DNA of 64,000 bases from Porites lobata (lineage: Eukaryota > Cnidaria > Anthozoa > Scleractinia > Poritidae), in NCBI GenBank assembly GCA_942486035.1, contig CALNXK010000040.1, positions 1,278,501 through 1,342,500 of the forward strand. Reading direction: 5' to 3'. Below are positions 1 to 12,904 of the stretch, piece after piece. The position numbers and the translations under genes were made by a program. The notes under the pieces were generated by a model. It saw only the letters and a program-made list of their open reading frames with translations. It was not told the origin of the DNA and did no database searches. Position 1 is the first letter of the stretch; each line of letters starts with the position of its first letter.

Positions 1-80
1 AGCTGTCTCAGGCCATTATTGTTTTCTCTCTATGCTAGCAAACTTTTTAAGATCATCGAATCACATCTTAATCCCCATGT

Positions 81-660
81 TATGCAGATGACATGCAACT
101 GTATATTGCGTTTAGACCGGGAAATGATTTGGAGGAGACTGCTGCTATAACTGCCATGGAATCATCTATTGCTGATATCAGTCAATGGATGCATTCGGAT
201 AAGTTAAAACTGAATTCAGATAAGACAGAATGTCTTCTGATTGGAAGGCGACAGCAACTTCAGAAAGTCAGTACCTCATTGGTTGGCGACTCCCAAATTG
301 CTCCATCATGTGAAGTTCGAAACCTAGGAACCTAGTTTGATTCGAAAATGAGTGTACTAAGTCATATCAACAGAACTTGCTCATCCACTTTCTATTATCT
401 TATAACATGCGTAGAATTAGGAAATATTTAAGTCGTTCAGTCACCGAATCATTAGTTCATGCTTTTATAACCAGTAGAGTAGATTATTGTAACAGTCTAC
501 TATATGGCCTCCCGAATTCACATATCATGAAACTCCAGTGGATAAGATTCTGCCATGTTACACCATTGCTTTTCCACCTTCATTGGCTTCCGATAAGTTA
601 CCATATAAAGTTTAAGATTCTACTTTTGACTCATCGAAACTATCAGCATCACTAAGACAT
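81..660 (+). pseudogene. Non-LTR retrotransposon reverse transcriptase, decayed fragment
   Basis: The translation starts with the catalytic YADD box at 81-92 and runs into a typical LINE continuation (DKLKLNSDKTE at about 205-230). After 'RNLGT' (to 331) an in-frame TAG interrupts the reading. A frameshift near 400 moves the frame to the stretch 377-655, which has 'SRVDYCNSLLYGLP' and 'HLHWLPISYHIKFKILLLT', the usual 3' part of CR1/L2-type reverse transcriptases. A short internal deletion lies near 545. What is seen: palm and thumb pieces, one stop, one frameshift. The endonuclease and 5' half are absent. It is a dead element copy, not a host gene. Confidence 0.85.
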
Positions 661-1175
661 TAAGACTGGCTATGTTTTAAGAACATTTAAATAGACTTAA
701 AACTATTTGAAGACCTCTGGCTGACTTGTCACGGCTCACATCAGTGTTTAATGCAGTTTGTTCAACTTGGAGAAAAGCTATTGAAAGAGCTTGAATGCCT
801 CTTCTCTTTGCTGCAGTAACAAAGCTTGTATTGTCGTGAAATGCACAACTCGTTTGGAAGGACATTCAGACTCAAAAGACAACTGGAGTTTTCGACCTGG
901 GCCCACACTCATCCTTTTCGACCCAGGCAGTGTGTGCACTGGGATCGCTAAGCATCGCGGGCGGTACTCAAAATCTGATCGTTTGTGTCAAGATGGCGAG
1001 GAGAAGCGACTGTGGAGTGGAATATTCGTTAAATATGCTGTAGAAATCAGCAATTTACCTTTATTTTCTTCCAGAGACATCTGTAAAAACAAAGCCTATC
1101 GAATTATTGGGGAAGAACAGTGTCATTCCATTAATAAGTGTATTTTGTTCGAAATCACTCGCATGCAGTCGGTAA
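661..1175. other. No recognised gene; possible LINE 3' tail
   Basis: The first part probably continues the decayed retroelement. The open frame 791-1189 has no recognisable domain. Nothing else is supported here. Confidence 0.4.
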
Positions 1176-1571
1176 GGCCATCCCAATAAAATGTTTTGTT
1201 TCCCATCGCCCCGTCTCTGGTGATGGTGGGTTGGTCAGTTGGGAAAAAAAAAAAAAGAATAAACACTTGAAGGGGTCTGGGTTCCAGAGAAGGCCGAGCT
1301 GCTAAGTAAGAAAGCCTGGTTACAAAGTCAACTCGAAAATGTGGTCTTTTCGACTATCAAATGTCTAAACAGCCTTTAAAAAACGTAGTATCGATGTTCA
1401 TTAACGACAAAGACATCACATCATACCAATTGATGTTAATAAAACAAGATTGTGTGCTTGTAAATTAAAGTACTTGCTTCTTTGACTAGTGAGTCGGATT
1501 TTTTTTTTACTTTTCGAAAAAAAATGGGTCATTCGGGCGATGGGAAATGAAACATTTTTTTTGGGATGGCC
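1176..1571. mobile_element. PIF/Harbinger-type MITE with TAA target duplication
   Basis: Imperfect terminal inverted repeats of about 35 bp begin GGCCATCCC and end GGGATGGCC. They are flanked by TAA at 1173-1175 and 1572-1574. A TAA duplication with GG..CC ends is the known signature of PIF/Harbinger elements. The interior codes for nothing recognisable, so this is a non-autonomous copy of 396 bp. Confidence 0.65.
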
Positions 1572-1574
1572 TAA

Positions 1575-2387
1575 ATTAATTGAAGAATTATTGATGCTTT
1601 GTTCTACATTGTATGCTTCAGTCATAAAAGCACCAAAGATAAGACCCGTGGTTCACCAAAAAAAAAAATGATTTCATCGTCAGATTAGTGCAACTAGAAC
1701 TACGAGGTACTACGACGATTTCTTCATTATTAGCAAGACAAATTTAAGCTTAAGTTGGCTTGAAAACAGACTGGTATGGGCCAGGATGAATAAGCTTAAT
1801 TAATCTTGTAAAATTGCATATGCTTCCTTCTAACAAGATAGCCGTAAAACAGTTGCCAGGTACTATAAGAGAACTTTAGTGGGTCAGCTTTACAGGGATT
1901 TAGGTCTCTGTTGGCACCCTGGTTGCATTTTTTATTTGTTTAACCATCTGTATTTTTCACACATGAAGTAAATGAAAAGTAAATAAAGATATCAATACAT
2001 GTACAGTGAATTGTGTCATATTTCTAAATAATTTTGAGCACTTTCTTCAGGGATCTTAAGTCTTAAATAAAAAGCTAATGAAGAAATACTGCAAACTAGT
2101 ACCCTTGCTTTCTATTGTTATGAGTCACAGAATGTAAGGTTTGAAATTGAAAATGCTATTCAGCATTTGTGGTTACTAATCCTTATACAGTCAAGCAGAT
2201 TATGTTACAAGAATTGAGCCTAGGAGACATTCATAGTTTTTGCCTTTATTTTTTTATATGAATGATTGTATCAGTATGTACAAACACATGTCATCACTTT
2301 TTTTGTGTAATAATAATTTTTTAAATTCAAAATGTGAAAATCTTATCTGCATTTACAAATCTGCTGTAATCAGGTGCAACATGCAGG
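1575..2387. other. No gene seen
   Basis: AT-rich sequence with many stops in all frames. No domain, RNA or clear repeat was recognised. Confidence 0.5.
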
Positions 2388-2535
2388 GGTGTGCTCTAGC
2401 AGAGCCCGGTGGCCCCTAACTTTTGCCCTCGGGCGACAAGAAAATCTCAGATTTTTCATACAAATCATATGCTGGGCACCCTAGATTTTACAGTTTCAGA
2501 GCACTGGGCTCCCTTCAATTTTCCTTAGAGCACAG
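2388..2535. repeat. Short inverted-repeat element (MITE-like)
   Basis: The left end has GTGCTCTA and then AGAGCCCGGTG. The right end has the inverted forms CACTGGGCTC and TAGAGCAC. Arms are imperfect and no clear target duplication is seen. Confidence 0.45.
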
Positions 2536-2820
2536 CCTTGAACATGTAGGGAGACCCCTTCCCTTTCCTTCCTTGTGATCCCTCTCCCCTGAACTACTTT
2601 TGTTTCATTCAAATGTTGTGTCATAGGTGTTATTTAGGCGCAAAATTTTGGGTAAATGTATTTACTTTTTATTATATTGGCCTGGTGATTAGTTTTTGAG
2701 TGCCGTTATCTTATAGCGATGGATATTATTTTTCCTTCCATGTTGTTGATATATTTCAGTCTTTGGGTTAGCAATCATCACTGTGGTGGATCCTAGTAGT
2801 GCCTTTGATATCTTGTCTTT

Positions 2821-2929
2821 ATTTTTTTATCTCAGGTAAATTTTATTTTTCTTTTGTTTCAACTCCATTAGCACACAGTAAAATACCCAAAGACAAAAGA
2901 AAAAGAAAAATTACCTGAGATAAAAAAAT
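2821..2929. repeat. Hairpin-forming inverted repeat
   Basis: Arms of about 35 bp with few mismatches (TATCTCAGGTAAAT on the left, ATTACCTGAGATA on the right) surround a spacer of about 40 bp. Confidence 0.7.
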
Positions 2930-2984
2930 TAACTACCGGGTACAACAGAGATTTCCTTTCCCGTCAACTATTTTTCCCTTAGCC

Positions 2985-3560
2985 CTGGTTCCCCAGTTAT
3001 AATTGCGTCAAAATATTTCCCCAATTCTGATTGGCTAAAAGCACACACATAATTCACCATAACCAGTTTCTGATGACCAAATTTGGAAGAACTTTGTGTT
3101 TAACAAGGAAATGACGTCAAAAATGCAGTGTTCGTGCAGGTTAAGGCACCGTTAACCGAGAAGACCTGGGGATGAGGTTGAGTTGTTTTGGTTGTGAACT
3201 TAAAAAATGGTGGACATTTCACTCGTTTCAAGAGTGAGGACTAGGCGAAAAAATAACTAAAAACATGGCAAGAACAGCAAGAAGACAGCTCGAAGGGTGA
3301 CATCTGCTATTTGGAAAATATTTGCGGAGCTGGACAAACCTAAACATGCACTATCGAAGATGAACTTAACATCGATGGAGGTAAGCATGTTTTAGCCATG
3401 TTTTTAAACTAGGAATTATTTTGACTGAGTAATAAAACAATTATTGAATTCGGCTTTCGTATCATATGAAGAATTATGGAGATCTCGGAGGGTGTTATCC
3501 GCCTCAGCTGATAACACCCCCCTCGATCTCCATAATTCTTCATAAGATACTCAGCCTAAT
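2985..3560. repeat. Dispersed repeat, copy A, ending in a hairpin
   Basis: The stretch from 'TCTGATTGGCTAAAAG' through 'CACCGTTAACCGAGAAGACC' to 'GGTAAGCATGTTTTAG' recurs at about 57,836-58,285 with moderate divergence. In both places the unit is followed by 'GAATTCGGCTTTCGTA' and a hairpin. Here the hairpin (3466-3545) has arms around GAATTATGGAGATC and GATCTCCATAATTC. It is an old mobile family member with no coding capacity seen. Confidence 0.7.
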
Positions 3561-3720
3561 TCATTATTTTTAATTGTTAATTAACTCAAGCCACCAAAAT
3601 ATGCAAATCTCTTGATAAAACTGTGTTCTTAGGGTAAATAGGTTGACTGACCTCAGTGTATAAGCAGTTTGTTGCCAGCTGTTTCAAATTCCTCTAAACT
3701 ACAAATATAGTCCTAACATC

Positions 3721-3749
3721 CACCCACACACGCACACACACACACACAC
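3721..3749. repeat. CA dinucleotide microsatellite
   Basis: A near-pure run of CA units with two interruptions. Confidence 0.9.
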
Positions 3750-4574
3750 TGGTCTTAAACAGAGATAGTTATTAACTTGACACTAAAGTGTAATAAGAAC
3801 AATGGGAATATTCCATTGACTAGAGTCAAAGTGCCAGCTTGGTGGCTTCTACATTACACTACTCATGCATTTCTCTCACTACTTCATAATGGGTAGCTGT
3901 ATTCAAAATGTACAGGGTTTATCCGTATTTATAGTTATTTTCTTATCTTTAAGGAAAAATATTCAGGTGCTTTCCTTATACTCTCAGAGGCTTCACATGC
4001 ATCACATCCTCATTTTACTTGGTGTAATGTTTTGTTTTCAATCAGACTTCAAAAGGTGACAACAATGTAATAGGCTATTTTTCATTCATATATTTTTTCA
4101 TAAATCTGACATTTGTTATGTGCAATCGTCCACAGGCCGGGCTTCATGCTCCTGTATATAACCAATGTGACATGTTATGTCTCTGTATGTCTGTGCGAGG
4201 CCACATATGAAAACTTGTCAGTTTTAATTCGAAAAAACTATTTAAAAAAGTGGGGAGCGTTTATACCTTGGCGTAGAACAATCTTTGTAAAAATACTTAA
4301 GACTGTTTTCTATCGTCAATTAAATGCGCACAATGATAGAAATTATAGCTCTCCAAACAAAGGGTTCAAATTTCGCACGAGCCATGAGCCCAAATTTCAT
4401 GCTCGTAGAGGATGAATCTTCGTGCTCCTTGATTTAGATTGTAATAAGGAATATTGATTTTTTTTTTCTTCACAGAAAAAGCCTAAATAAGGATAGGTCT
4501 ATGTAAATATGGATAACTTTTGTCACAAAAGAACTATGTCTATCGAAATATAAAGAAACTAACTACCTGCCTTG
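3750..4574. other. Upstream flank of the CHY-RING gene; no gene seen
   Basis: Short open frames at 3865-4059 and 4113-4415 show no domain and no conserved pattern. The region probably holds distal promoter sequence. Confidence 0.4.
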
Positions 4575-4586
4575 GCCGCCATCTTG
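4575..4586 (-). promoter_or_regulatory. YY1-type motif GCCGCCATCTTG in the proximal promoter
   Basis: The 12-mer matches the conserved metazoan YY1 core (CCAT in a GCCGCCATCTTG context), often placed close to transcription starts. It lies about 230 bp upstream of the start codon at 4816. A small direct repeat, TAGGCACCCGCG, occurs twice between it and the ATG (near 4699 and 4783). The link to this gene is an inference from position. Confidence 0.45.
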
Positions 4587-4815
4587 AAAATTATACATCC
4601 ACAATGCATCGGTTACATCACGGCAAATCGGCGCGTGAATCGTGGGGACTGGAACAAAAACAAAATTTGTGACGGAAATCATCACCGTGGAAAAGGAAGT
4701 GTAGGCACCCGCGTTTACAATCCGCACGTTTTTCGTGAAAAGGACAACTTCTGCCTACTCGTCGCAGGGGTAACTCTCGTAATAGGCACCCGCGTAGCAT
4801 CCATCACCAAAAAGA

Positions 4816-5056
4816 ATGAGTGATCCCTTTAGAAGCTACCTGGATTCTCATTCTAGTGACTCGGAGGAAGAAAGTGTGGAACACCGAGATAATCTTGGCA
4901 ATCAGCTGGGAGACCTTTTAGGCCACCAAACTATCTTGGACGGAGCTAGTTCGCCAGAAAAGGAGCCCTTCTCCACTGATCTGGCGGATCTAGGGAGAGC
5001 ACTTTTCCTCGAAGATAAAGAAAAACGTCTCAAGCGACTTTATGGCGCTCGCCAAG
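4816..5056 (+). CDS. Exon 1: start codon and acidic N-terminus
   Basis: ATG at 4816 opens 80 codons plus one base (phase 1) before the donor AAG|GTAAGT. The segment is acidic and Ser-rich at its start (MSDPFRSYLDSHSSDSEEE) and ends in a basic stretch (EKRLKRLYGARQ). It shares 'GNQLG' with the first residues of exon 2. No known domain. This is the only exon of the gene that carries a usable in-frame Met upstream of the CHY finger. Confidence 0.85.
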
Positions 5057-8000
5057 GTAAGTCGACCACAATCATTTTTGCTCGCGCACTTAAGCTTACT
5101 TGTTTTCCTCTAAAGAGCGACCCCTGAAAGTAACGAAAGTCAATTGGTCGGAAATCGATTTTACCGATTGTCAATTACACTTTCTTGAAATAGTTTAGTG
5201 TTTTGAGACAAATGCTAGTTTATCGTTTATTTATTCAATCGCTGATTTATTTGGTGCTTAGTTTAATTTGTTTGGTGATTGATTCATTAAGTTTATATTC
5301 GATTATTTTATCGTTTTGGGCATTTTGAAATACATGTACTTCAGCGTAATATTTTTGGCTCTGAGTTTGCAGACGAGTTGGATAGGAAATTACAACTGTT
5401 GGACAAGGAATCAATGTTCTGTAAATATAAGAAAACAATGTTATTCTTTTTTGTTGTTAAGTTGTAGTTTGTTCTTCTTTGTTTTTGGGTCCATTAAATA
5501 TGTTTGATGAAGTTCAGTACCGTATTTATTCGACTATAAGCCGAGCGATTTTTACACAAATTAAAACTGAAGTGAATTAAAATTTGGCTCTAGAGGGGGT
5601 CTCGGCTTATAGCCGAAAGTTTTTGAAAAAATTTTTTTCCGGCGCATGGAAACTCTACTAAATCGAGATGTATTTACGTATAAGCCGAGCTAAAGTAAAG
5701 AAACACAATATGCAATCGTTGGTTATTAATAACTTTTAAGAATGTGGTGGCTCCTAAAGGAGCCGTTTGTTAAATTTAATGTGTTTTCACAGAAAAGATA
5801 AACATTCTTGATAGGGAATAACCGTGACGCTGACGGGATGTGATTACAAATCGATGGAATTTGACTGTTTGCTGCTCCAAATCTTCAGGCAGACGCTGAG
5901 CGAGTGTTGTTTTGGTGCGAAGGCTGACGGAATGGCGGCGCTTCCATTTCTGGTACCAGCCGAGGGACCCTTTAAACTCGGGATCCTCGCTGAATTCCTT
6001 TGCCTTTAGACGTAGCATCAATCCGCTAACAGCTATTCCTATACAAAACGAAGTTAGAACTCAGAGAAGGTTACGAAACGATCGAAAGGTTAAAAATTTG
6101 ACACGTCTTGAATTTGTTTTGACATTTGTGAAAACTGGCCAATGAGAGTCTTTCATACACAATGTTGTCACATGATACTACGATAGTTTTGAGAGTCACA
6201 CATTCAACAATCAGCTGATTGATTTATTTCGTGATCTTGTTTCTGTTGTTTTAAGATACAAAATCAATGCTCGACAAAAAACTTACCTTGGGTTCTCTGC
6301 TCTGTAAACCATTCCAGTATTCTTTGATCGAGCTCCGGATATTCGGCGTGAGGCATCCCATCGTCTTCCGTTTCGCTGATAATCTAATCTCGCCGTTATA
6401 AAGGTTCGCTTGATCTTTCCTCCAGCGACGGACCATGGACTCACTGATGCCATATTCTCTGGCGATTTCAGAGTTATTTTGAACAGCTTCTGCTTCGGCG
6501 ACTATTGTAAGTTTAAGCGCGAGGTTGTATGACGTGCCACGAGCTTTGGGCATGATGACAACTTGACTTGAAATAAACGATTGCGAACACGAGATTGTTT
6601 GATAGACGCTACGGATGTCTAGGTACTGGTGCCGCTTAACAACACAGTTAGTTTTAAATTCATTTTTTGGATCACATTAATTCATCTGAGTTATGATTCA
6701 TTGCTTTTCAATTGAATAGTTAGTTACGGTTAATACTAATAGTATTTATTAATTCGCGTCTGCTTTCTAAGAGGGAAGCTGTTTGCATAATAAATCACCA
6801 TTGCATCTCTTGTATACGCGCGTGTGTTATCGTCTAAGCCTCATTTATGACAATCAATGTGATTTTTTTCCGAAAATGTTAGGTTTTCCCGTAGTTACCA
6901 ATTCAGTCTTGTAATAATGAATGGGTCTCGGCTTATAGCCGGGTGTTTTCGATTTATTTTTGGTTCTCGTTATGCCGAGTCTACACGTTCAAAGTTTGGG
7001 GTCTCGGCTTATAGCCGAGATCGGCTTATAGTCGAATAAATACGGTAACATAAGGTGATTGAGCAAAGCTAAACTTCAGAATTCTCCGCCACTTATATGC
7101 ATCTTACTGTATAACAAAAGTGCTTATTGTGATATACCTTGATCTTTGAAGCCGTCAATCAGTCAATTGATTATTTCATTAACATGTCTAAAACTTCTCT
7201 AACACATTACAAATTATGCATACTTAAGTGACTGAAAAGTGGCAGAGTATTCTGAAGTTGCTCAGATCTGTGACTTATTAGCAGTCTCTCTTTTGTAGGA
7301 AATCAGCTGGGAAATACTACAACATCTCATGGCAATGGCATTTTGGCTGGAGCATCCTTACCTTGTATCTCTAGTTTTCAACCACATCTTGGTGATGCTG
7401 AACCCTCTAGAGCCACTGTGTTAAGCAACAGTGATCATAGAGTGGAGACCTGGGACAACTCATGGGAAAGAAGTGTTCCAGAAAATTGTGCCATTGTGGA
7501 AGACATTCTTTGGGACAGAGAGGAACATGGACAGTTTGGAAGGGAAGAAGAAAAGAAAGAACAGTTAATAAGAGAACAAAGCACTCGAGAAAGGCGAGAG
7601 AGAGAAGAAAGAGAGCTGCAGGAAGCTGAAAACTGGCCGCAACAACCAGAAGCCATCACTGGGCAATCACATTGGCTATGTGAACATTATCAGCGGCACT
7701 GCAGAGTGCGCTTCCCTTGTTGCACACAATTTTATCCATGCCATCGCTGTCACAACATCTCAAAAGCTTGTGACAATGAAGAGGTTAAAGCTTGTCATGC
7801 CACTCATCTGAAATGCTCTTTTTGTCAGGAAGAACGGGAGGTAATGTTTTATTTTCATTTCACACTAGAGTAGTGGATTGAATGCATAAATGACATGTTT
7901 GTGGTGACTGAGAGTGTATTCATTATTTTGACACAATGGTCACAATTCTTGTATGTGATCTATTTAACAAATAGATTCCATGTTGCCGTGCGTCTGTTCA

Positions 8001-11000
8001 GTAATAGATCACAGATGCTGTCAAAATGTCGTAAAAACAAAGAAGTGGCACACGAGCCGCAGGCGAGTGTGTCACTGTTGTTTTTACCACATTTTGACGT
8101 CCTCTGTGATCTATTACTGAACAGACCCACGGCAACATGGAATCTACTTGTTTTATACAATGATCAGAAGAGAAAAAGACCGATACACATACCTGCCTCG
8201 AACCGCTTGACCTTTTGAGGATTTGTGCTAGTTTAGGCATTTTGTAAGTCCCAAACCCAACTTTTTATCTTAGCTTCTTCTTTATCTTACTTGTGTACAG
8301 TTTCTTCGAAAAGTTTTTTACCGTCTTTTCTTGCTCAAAGAAGAATAATAGCGAAAACATTTTGCAAAACAGCGAGTCTCTCGTAGCGAAGACACACAAT
8401 GGCAACTGTTGTGAAGATTTCTTGTAGTTTAGGCATTGTCAAGTAGTCAATAGCTGTTTTGGTCTCCGTTTCTCCATTTTTCTTCTTTGTAACTAGCTCC
8501 TGCTAAACTTTTTCCGAAGCTTTCACTTGCCTCAATTCGAAATAATCTCACAAACATTTTCAAAACCGCGTGCCATGTTGAACAAAACAAAGAAAACAAG
8601 TTTCCCGTGACGTCATCCATGTATCTGTACTCTAATAGATCATGGGCAACGACCAATCACAGCACGCGTAGCATTCACATCATTGTATAAAATATATTTG
8701 CTTGTGTGAATGAAACTCTCTGTAGCTTGTTTTTCTTTGTTTACCCTTAGTTTTTCAAGAAACATCCTTTTTGTTTGTTTCATGCTCCATTTTGTTTTGT
8801 GGAAAGTTTTTTAGAGATTGTTTGTCTCAAAGTTCAGATTGAGTTTTAAGGTGACTTTTTGCCACTGTTTTGTTTAAATAATATACATGAAAAAATTCTT
8901 GAATTTGATTGGCTGAGACCTATCCAGTTTTTAATAAACACAGTGCAAAAACAAGGTAATAGAATTTCAATGTCTAAGAGAATGAAACATTGTGATATGC
9001 TAATAAACAATATAAAATAATACAAAAACCAATCAGGTGCTGCAGATTACAGCAACTTTAACATCCATTGCCTATTATGATTTGGCAGTTCAGGAAATTT
9101 CTTAGCTCAATCAGGGGAACCATTTTAAATTGGTTCCACTTATTTGACTGGTATGTTTTTCATGTTGATGTTTATTCTGGGATAATCATATGTCTTTTTT
9201 CCTTCAATTTACAATTTATTTGCACTTGTGTGTTTTTCAAAAAAGCTCAAATTGCATTCGCCCTGTGGGCTCATGGAATTTTTTAATACTCACTCAAGCA
9301 AATAAATTTCATTGAACTCAAAGTCGTATGTTTACCTACAAGTGAATACAAACAAAGAGCAGAAAGCAAGCCCTAGGATTTCACGGTAACAATCGTTTCG
9401 GCATCCTTGGGGATCCAGGGGCAGTCAGTCGGGCCGGGAGAAAAGGCGGGACGCAAGTTTTCAAGTACGGGCAAAAGAGCCCCTGGGTACTGACTCGCAC
9501 CTAACTATTTCCAAAAATTCAAGCCGATGCCGGCTCCTGATTGGGCACAAAAAATGCTTTTTATTAGTGTGCCCAATCGGCGAACGGTTTCTTTTGAGTT
9601 ATTTTTGTAAGTTCGTACCCGACGGCTGTTGTCTCACCACACTTGCCCGGTTCATTCACCAAGCTTCTGCGTGCAAGGGAAACTTTTACTTTCTACTTTC
9701 CTGACCAGAAACGAAGAACTACTGATGCATCGAAAAAATGTTTGGGATGCTATCAGCAGGAGCAATTGAATTTGGCCCAAATATTCTGTTTTTGACGGAT
9801 CACATTGTATCGTAAATAATAGGAAGTTTTAAGATGCAGCGGTGACGAGAAAGTCAAATAAGCAATAGCTTGACAAGGCAAGACAACAACTTTGCACATG
9901 CATCACGGTTTTTTGTACATTTCTTTGCCATCAACTGCACGACTACCCATGAAAATGCCTAGTTTCACATTTTGTGAAGGACGTAAACAAGCAATGACAA
10001 AATTCATTCTCTTCATGAACTTGGATATGGTTGATAGAAATTCAGCTCCAGAAGAGTTCGCTTGCATTTGACAAAGTAAGCGAGTTGGAATAATCACAAT
10101 AGAGACTGAACAAAAATATAAATGGACTTTTCCATGCTACGTTTCCGTCGTGGTATCTTTTAAAAACTCTGTGAATGTATTTACGCAAGACGTGGCCAAT
10201 GCAAGCGTGAATACCTGTTGTAAGCTGAAGCTTGTATTTTTGGAAAAGTGTCTTTAGTTTTTGGGCAGATAGTATTTTGAAATCAGATGTGAATTTTGTA
10301 TCAAACTGAAAGTTTCCTGACTGCATACATTTCTTTGGTGCATGACCCAGACAAGCCATGCAATAGCTGTTGTGTACGAACACACGAAAAGAACTCAGGA
10401 GATGTGCTCTCCAATTGGGCACAATAATACAAAGCATTTTTTGTGCCCAATCAGGAGTCGGCATCCGCTTGAATTTTTGGAAATGGTCTGGTGAAAGTCT
10501 GTACCCAGGGGCTCTTCCGCCCTTACTTGAAAACTTTCATTGCGCCTTTTCTCCCGACCCGACTGACTGCCCCTGGGTCTCCGAGGATGTCGTTTCGAGT
10601 ACCATGTCGTTATGGTGTGATCTTAAAATAGTGGAACCAAAAAATAGTTTCCTAGTGACATGTCCTGATATATTCAGACTGAGAGATCAAAATACACAAA
10701 TATAGTATTTTTCCACTCGGATTCTCAACTAGTACAGCAATTCTCTATGACTAAGCTTCTGTCTAAATGAAATTTTGAAAAAAACGTTACTGTTTTTCTA
10801 TTGTCCACCATCTTAAATCGTTCCCAAAGTGCATTGCGTGTTACTGATGACTCGCGCATGAAAGATGTTGTACAGTTAACTGCAGGGATTGTTATGGCTT
10901 CCAGTAACAAGAAAAAAAACATATGACTCAAAAATTTAAAAACAGCATTATTAGAATGTAGTCTTTTAGTGACAATTTCACTGTGAAACTGATGATGAGG

Positions 11001-12873
11001 CCCAAATCTCTTGATGAAAAGACAAGATCTGTAGTGAACGTTTCAAGGGAACATACTTACTCCTTTAGTTGGATCAAAGAGGAGTCTTGAGTTTTTGACA
11101 CTTTAGTGCACACGCATTTAATGCTTAAATTGACCTTCTTCTGACATTAATTTTTAATAATAGGCATTGTAGTTTTTTGTAAATAATAGTACACACCGAT
11201 GTTCTTTAATTTTAAAGTATGTTTAACAACATGTTTCCAGCAAACTGTTTCTGTGCATTAAAAGAAATGAAAGTGGATTCCCATGAATTTTCACAGAACC
11301 AAAAACTTGTTACCGATAGTTTCCTGTGATCTCTGGGCATGGAACCGAAAAATTGTTATCCATGGGATTTGAAATCCTAGGGTTTGAGAAAGGAAATATA
11401 TGAATAGTTTATTTTAATTTATTTTCTCACTGTTAGCAACAAGCTTGAAGGAACTGAAAGGGTGTTCAGAGTATTCAGTATAGCTAAGTGGTTAGCATTT
11501 TAGATGTCCTCGTTATGAGTGTCATTTTGACCACTAGCAGGATTTGTTTTTTTGTTTGTTTGTTTGTTTTTCCAAGATCAGATCCTTGACCATGCTTGTG
11601 AATACTCCACTGGTTCACTCCTTCTTGTTGAAATTCTGTTCCTTTTATGTTGTACTTGGATTATTGTTTGTTTTAAGAACCCGTGAACTAGCCAGACCAA
11701 GGATATCTACTTCGAGAAAAGCATTTGCATTAACATAAACCTGAGAAGAAATTTGAGTTCTGTGAGTTGAAGGGCTGGTGCAAATTGGTTTAGGGGCTGG
11801 ATAGGGAAGGCAAGGGAGGGACTGCTTTAGAAAGTTGACATCATCAGAGTGCTCTTCTCTTTGTGTTTGTGTAAGTTGCATTTGTCACTCCTGTAAAGTT
11901 ACTGGGAGACCTGGCATCATTCCTTTTTTTGGAATCAAGTTGCATTTTGAATTTTGAACTAAACTTGGTTTACAAGGTAAATGTTTTATGATTGTTGTTG
12001 TTATTGTTACAGATTGGTGAAGACAGTGCCAATTGTCGTAAGTGTGGAGGGAAGATGTCTGCTTATTTCTGTGCTATCTGTAAACATTTTACCAGTGTGT
12101 ACAAGAATCCGTACCATTGTGAAAAATGTGGAATATGCAGGTAAGTCAAGGCAAATATTTTTGTGGTAAAATTATGATTATATTATTTAGATAAGATATA
12201 TCCTTGTTTATGACAGTTTGATGCCTTTCTGCTGTTTTTTCCCAGTGACTTTTTCTAGTTGTCTAAAGGAATTTAGTAACAGCATAAAAGGAGAGTCAGA
12301 CAAGGAGAATCAGTGTCATTTTGTAAAATAATGTTGTTTCTACCTACTAATCTTATAATGATGTTTGAAAATAATTAAAAGTGTTATGTTTTATCGTATC
12401 AGCATTATTTTTTTGTCATCCAGGATTCATCAGAACAAATCATTCCATTGTGAAGTGTGTAATGTGTGTTTAGACAAACGCCTTGAGGGAAATCACAAAT
12501 GTTGCCCTGATTCAGATTATGATCAATTTTTCTCAGAGGTGAGTTTAAATCAACAGAGATCATGTGCTATAAATTTTGTCGCCCTTTAGACCATGAATTT
12601 CTGGTTGTTTTAAATAAAAATATTACTGCATAAGCTTTTCGGATTAAAAAAAATGAGTGATTTTTGTTGTATTAGCTTGAGTCAAAATGCTTTACATTAC
12701 AGGATGATTATGGACCTGGTTCCAGTGATTTTTTTTAATGTCAACTACTTTTTTTTTGAGGAGTATGGGCTCATGTCTATCAGTAGAGTTAAAGACAGAT
12801 GGTAACTCTGCTTTACAGTGTATGTGTCTCAAAGTTGTGGTGGTAAACAATTACAATGCTGATCTGATGGATT

Positions 12874-12904
<31 letters not shown>

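Larger units (their letters stand above)
5520..7045 (-). mobile_element. Pogo/Tigger-like DNA transposon, internally deleted, TA target duplication
   Basis: The 1526-bp element starts CCGTATTTATTCGACTATAA and ends with the inverted form, giving terminal repeats of about 25 bp flanked by TA at 5518-5519 and 7046-7047. Copy 2 of the duplication has the uninterrupted site with one TA at 15567-15568. The minus strand encodes two DNA-binding domains of a pogo-type transposase (6553-6251 and 6021-5776). The DDE catalytic domain is missing, so it is non-autonomous. Extra copies of CTCGGCTTATAGCCG lie inside the ends. Confidence 0.88.

Noticed and set aside
93..655. Open frames as host genes
   Set aside because: They are reverse-transcriptase pieces with a stop and a frameshift, hence a dead retroelement.
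4618..4800. Short minus-strand and plus-strand frames upstream of exon 1
   Set aside because: No domain or conservation signal; they overlap the probable promoter and 5' UTR.
7435..7659. Minus-strand 74-residue Ser/Cys-rich protein
   Set aside because: It is the antisense shadow of the Glu/Arg-rich helix in exon 2.
7343..7873. Stand-alone 176-residue zinc-finger protein (and its twin at 16667-17197)
   Set aside because: The first codon is TTG, and the frame is an internal exon with splice sites on both sides; the last residues of the frame are intronic.
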